From contig JAIXWY010000003.1 of the NCBI GenBank assembly GCA_027490995.1, positions 310,001-374,000 on the forward strand: a stretch of DNA of 64,000 nt, given 5' to 3'. Position numbers and translations under genes: made by a program. The notes beneath the pieces are model-generated. The model was not told where the DNA came from. It saw only the letters and a program-made list of their open reading frames with translations, and made no database searches. The stretch is from Opitutaceae bacterium. Its GTDB lineage: Bacteria > Verrucomicrobiota > Verrucomicrobiia > Opitutales > Opitutaceae. The first letter of the stretch is position 1, and each line of letters starts with the position of its first letter. Positions 61,337-64,000 of this stretch are shown one piece after another.

Positions 61337-63676
61337 ATGGAGCCCGGCCCCGACACGTTTCCCGCAGTTCGTCCCCGCTTAGAGGGGACGTTGATTGCGT
61401 TGAGCGTGTTTGGCTGGGGAGCGATGGCGGTCGGATGGGTGCTCTGGGTGACGGAGCGGAGGGAGTGGGCCTCGATGGCGAGCGAGTTACGGGCGCTGGC
61501 GGCGACGTTGGCGGTGCAGGTGGATCCGGTGGAGCACGATGGATTGCGCTCGTCGACTCAGTTGGGATCGTCGGCGCACCTCAACGCACTGGCTCCGTTG
61601 GTAGCCTTTCATCGAACGCAGCCGAGTTTGTACCACGTTTATACGGTGGTAAAGGACGAGGAGGGCCGGCTGCGCACGGTTCTCGGTACGGATTACGTGT
61701 TGCCCAATTCGCGCGACACGCGGCCCGCGGATGCGATCATGGCGCCGTTCCGTGGAACGAATCCCGAGTTGGAACGCGTTTGGTCCGGCGCGGGCGCGCG
61801 GGCGACCGCTGGCCCGATTGCGGACGAGCGCGGAGATTTCATGAGCGGTTTCGCTCCGATCCTGAGTGCGGACGGTCGGGTGGTCGGTGCGGTGGGCGTC
61901 GATCTCGCCGCGGAGGATGTCCGCGCGCGGCTGGTCCCGGTGCGCTGGGCGGCGGGCGGATCGCTGCTGGTCCTAGGCGGTCTGGCCGGAGCGGCCGGCT
62001 TTTATGTCGCGAGGCGCCGACGGCGCGAGTGGCGCATGCGTCGGCGCGAGTCGCTGCGTGCTGAGGCAGCCTATCGAGCTCGCGACCGCGCGGAGGTGGC
62101 GAATCAAGCGAAGAGCGCTTTTCTCGCCACGATGAGTCACGAGATCCGGACGCCCATGAACGGCGTGATCGGCATGGCCGGACTCCTCCGTGATACCGCC
62201 CTCACGCCGCAGCAACGGGAATACGTCCGCACCATCGAGACCAGCGGTGACGCCCTGCTCAAGATCATCAATGACATCCTCGACTACTCGAAGATCGAGG
62301 CGGGGCGTCTTGAGCTGGAGCTGCAGCCGGTGGATCTGCGGCGTCTGCTCGACGAGGCGCTCGATCTAATTTCCGTCACGGCGGCGGACAAGCGGCTGGA
62401 GCTGATCTGTGACTTTCCGTCGAATGTTCCGTCGTGGATTCTGACGGATGGCGGGCGCCTGCGTCAGATCATCACCAACCTGCTCAGTAACGCGGTGAAG
62501 TTCACCGCCCGCGGCGAGATCGAGCTCTCGGTCGCTGTCATCGGCAACGCGCCTGCGCCGGTGCTCCAGTTCTCGGTGCGGGATACGGGCATCGGCATTC
62601 CGTCAGACCGCATGGATCGGCTGTTCAAGTCATTCTCCCAGGTCGACAGCTCAACCCAGCGCCAATTCGGCGGTACGGGCCTCGGTTTGGCCATCAGCCG
62701 CCGCCTCGCCGAACTGATGGGTGGACGGATGTGGGTGGAGAGCGTGGATGGGAAGGGTTCGACGTTTTCCTTCACCCTAACCGCCGAGGCGTGCATCGCC
62801 CGCGGGGAGGATCCGACCTTGCGCGTGCGGGCGCTGCTGCGCGGGCTGCGGGTGCTGGTCATCGAGGACAACGCTGCCGCGCGGCGCAGCCTCGCCGCGA
62901 ATCTTCGTCACCTCGGCCTGAGTCCCACCGAGGTGGAATCAGCGGGTGACGCTCTTTCCCGGCTCGATGGGCAAAACGATTTTGATCTGGTGATGATCGA
63001 TGACACGCTTGCCGGCTCGCAGGGAGACTCGCTGGCGGTTCGCATCCGGTCACGCGGCGGCTACGGAAGTGTCCCGATGATTCTCCTGACGTCGCTGGCG
63101 CGTCGCGATGGCTCGCAGGCCTACGCGGCGCGATTGCTCAAGCCGGTCAAGTTCTCCGCACTGGTGGCGACGCTGCTCGACGTGCTGGGGAATGCCGATG
63201 CGTCGGACGCGCCGCGCGCGATGGCACGCCGACCAGGCCAGAGCTTGGCCGAGCGTTGTCCGCTGCGGATCTTGGTGGCTGACGACAACCACGTTAACAT
63301 CAAGGTCGCGCAGATGACGCTGCGCCGACTGGGCTACGAATGCGATCTTGCGACCACGGGTCTGCAGGTCATCGAGGCTCTCGCACGACACGGGTATGAC
63401 GTGATCTTTATGGATGTGCAGATGCCGGAGCTCGATGGCCTTGAAGCATCGCGCCGCATCCGCGCCGGGCGTGAGGCGATTCGTCCGTGGATCGTCGCGC
63501 TGACCGCGAATGCGATGCACCAGGATCGTCATGAGGCAATGCTGGCGGGCATGAACGACTTTATCTCAAAGCCGTTTGAGGCCGGAGCGATCGAGAAGGG
63601 TCTTCGCCTCGCGTACCGAAACCTCTATCCGGCGGGTGTGGAATCGCTCGAGCCCGAGACGGGTCGGGTTGCCTAG
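61337..63676 (+). CDS. Hybrid sensor histidine kinase with two receiver domains
   Basis: A 779-residue membrane sensor. Two membrane helices (about 17-36 and 198-216) enclose a dCache-like sensory domain ([39 protein letters not shown]). The HisKA domain has the phosphorylated His268 in [16 protein letters not shown]. The ATPase domain has the N box ([12 protein letters not shown]), G1 (DTGIGI) and G2 ([13 protein letters not shown]). Receiver 1 (about 503-615) has its phospho-acceptor at Asp555; receiver 2 (about 640-765) at Asp693 in [11 protein letters not shown]. No output domain is attached, so signalling should go on by phosphotransfer. The ligand is unknown. Confidence 0.93.
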   Translation: MEPGPDTFPAVRPRLEGTLIALSVFGWGAMAVGWVLWVTERREWASMASELRALAATLAVQVDPVEHDGLRSSTQLGSSAHLNALAPLVAFHRTQPSLYHVYTVVKDEEGRLRTVLGTDYVLPNSRDTRPADAIMAPFRGTNPELERVWSGAGARATAGPIADERGDFMSGFAPILSADGRVVGAVGVDLAAEDVRARLVPVRWAAGGSLLVLGGLAGAAGFYVARRRRREWRMRRRESLRAEAAYRARDRAEVANQAKSAFLATMSHEIRTPMNGVIGMAGLLRDTALTPQQREYVRTIETSGDALLKIINDILDYSKIEAGRLELELQPVDLRRLLDEALDLISVTAADKRLELICDFPSNVPSWILTDGGRLRQIITNLLSNAVKFTARGEIELSVAVIGNAPAPVLQFSVRDTGIGIPSDRMDRLFKSFSQVDSSTQRQFGGTGLGLAISRRLAELMGGRMWVESVDGKGSTFSFTLTAEACIARGEDPTLRVRALLRGLRVLVIEDNAAARRSLAANLRHLGLSPTEVESAGDALSRLDGQNDFDLVMIDDTLAGSQGDSLAVRIRSRGGYGSVPMILLTSLARRDGSQAYAARLLKPVKFSALVATLLDVLGNADASDAPRAMARRPGQSLAERCPLRILVADDNHVNIKVAQMTLRRLGYECDLATTGLQVIEALARHGYDVIFMDVQMPELDGLEASRRIRAGREAIRPWIVALTANAMHQDRHEAMLAGMNDFISKPFEAGAIEKGLRLAYRNLYPAGVESLEPETGRVA

Positions 63677-63733
63677 GCCACGGCGCTGTCACTTGCGGGT
63701 TGCGCCGGGGTCCCGCTTGGGTGAGCTAGGTGA

Positions 63734-64000
63734 GTGTTTTTCACCTGTCAGGCGGGATTTCAGGATTTGCTGGCCGGCGAGCTGGCGGTGCGCGGCTTTG
63801 CCGTGGGTGAACGGGGAGGCGACTGGGTGGTAGCGACCCCGGCGGATGGCGCCGGTGGGGTGGGAGAGCCCCTAGACCTAGCGTTCCCGCATGGCTGGAT
63901 TCCGTCGCCGCGCGAGTTCACCGGTGAGTCGGTGAACGCACTGGCGCAGGGTTTGGCAGACGCGTTTTTAGAACAGTTGCGTGGAGAACGGGTGGAGGGC
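63734..64000 (+). CDS. Probable rRNA methyltransferase N-terminus (cut by right edge)
   Basis: An open frame from a GTG at 63734 runs off the window after 89 codons. It begins VFFTCQAGFQDLLAGELAVR, similar to the N-terminus of THUMP-domain or RlmM/RlmL-type rRNA methyltransferases, whose first residues often read FF-x-C-x-x-GFE or GLE. A later stretch, SVNALAQGLADAFLEQL, may belong to the same domain. AGG-type bases at 63728-63730 lie just ahead of the GTG. The catalytic part is outside the window, so the assignment is tentative. Confidence 0.45.
   Translation, partial: MFFTCQAGFQDLLAGELAVRGFAVGERGGDWVVATPADGAGGVGEPLDLAFPHGWIPSPREFTGESVNALAQGLADAFLEQLRGERVEG

Overview
The window is about 64 kb of high-GC chromosomal DNA, densely coded on both strands, with few Shine-Dalgarno sequences and many 4-bp ATGA stop/start overlaps. 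The TonB-dependent receptor has the N-terminal style I associate with Opitutaceae. Together with FG-GAP/ASPIC proteins, XylR-like regulators (sugar-binding domain plus AraC helix-turn-helix) and a FloA/NfeD operon, this suggests a Verrucomicrobia genome (Opitutus-like). That placement is inference from gene content. I see no rRNA, tRNA, CRISPR array, insertion sequence or prophage.

Layout. 1-3667: histidine biosynthesis (hisD cut by the left edge, hisC, hisB, hisH). 3787-5856: citrate synthase and a membrane protein. 5949-9107: an ATGA-coupled chain pdxJ-acpS-unknown-nnr, meeting a convergent tatA with a histidine-rich tail. 9714-14440: an aldose-epimerase-like gene, then two NfeD proteins, FloA flotillin and a coiled-coil protein. 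14563-19193: RodZ-like protein, FtsK and mannose-6-phosphate isomerase. 19305-24232: grpE-dnaJ (no dnaK), psd, two small genes and an MFS transporter. 24287-29716: a TerB/DUF697-like protein, a membrane-fused spermidine-synthase homologue, and a divergent denD/ltnD-like pair for acid-sugar oxidation.

30022-46525 is the main accessory region. It holds two paralogous XylR-like regulators, a large GT-C-like membrane protein translationally coupled to one of them, a 1113-residue FG-GAP/ASPIC protein, a coupled FG-GAP lipoprotein and TPR protein, a 1177-residue TonB receptor with its own terminator, and a GH1 beta-glucosidase. An 18-bp dyad, GTAA-N-TGA-NN-TCA-N-TTAC, lies upstream of the receptor and is the best operator candidate. 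I propose a carbohydrate capture and import locus in which FG-GAP propellers take the place of SusD-type lipoproteins.

46791-58953 is a 12-gene complex I operon in the order A-B-C-D-I-H-J-K-L-M-M-N. It lacks nuoE, nuoF and nuoG, has two divergent NuoM subunits, and its NuoL has a long C-terminal lateral-helix region. This matches what I recall of the '2M' complex I type thought to pump extra protons. The window ends with a possible 38-residue membrane peptide, an exported M3 peptidase, a hybrid sensor kinase and the start of a probable rRNA methyltransferase cut by the right edge.
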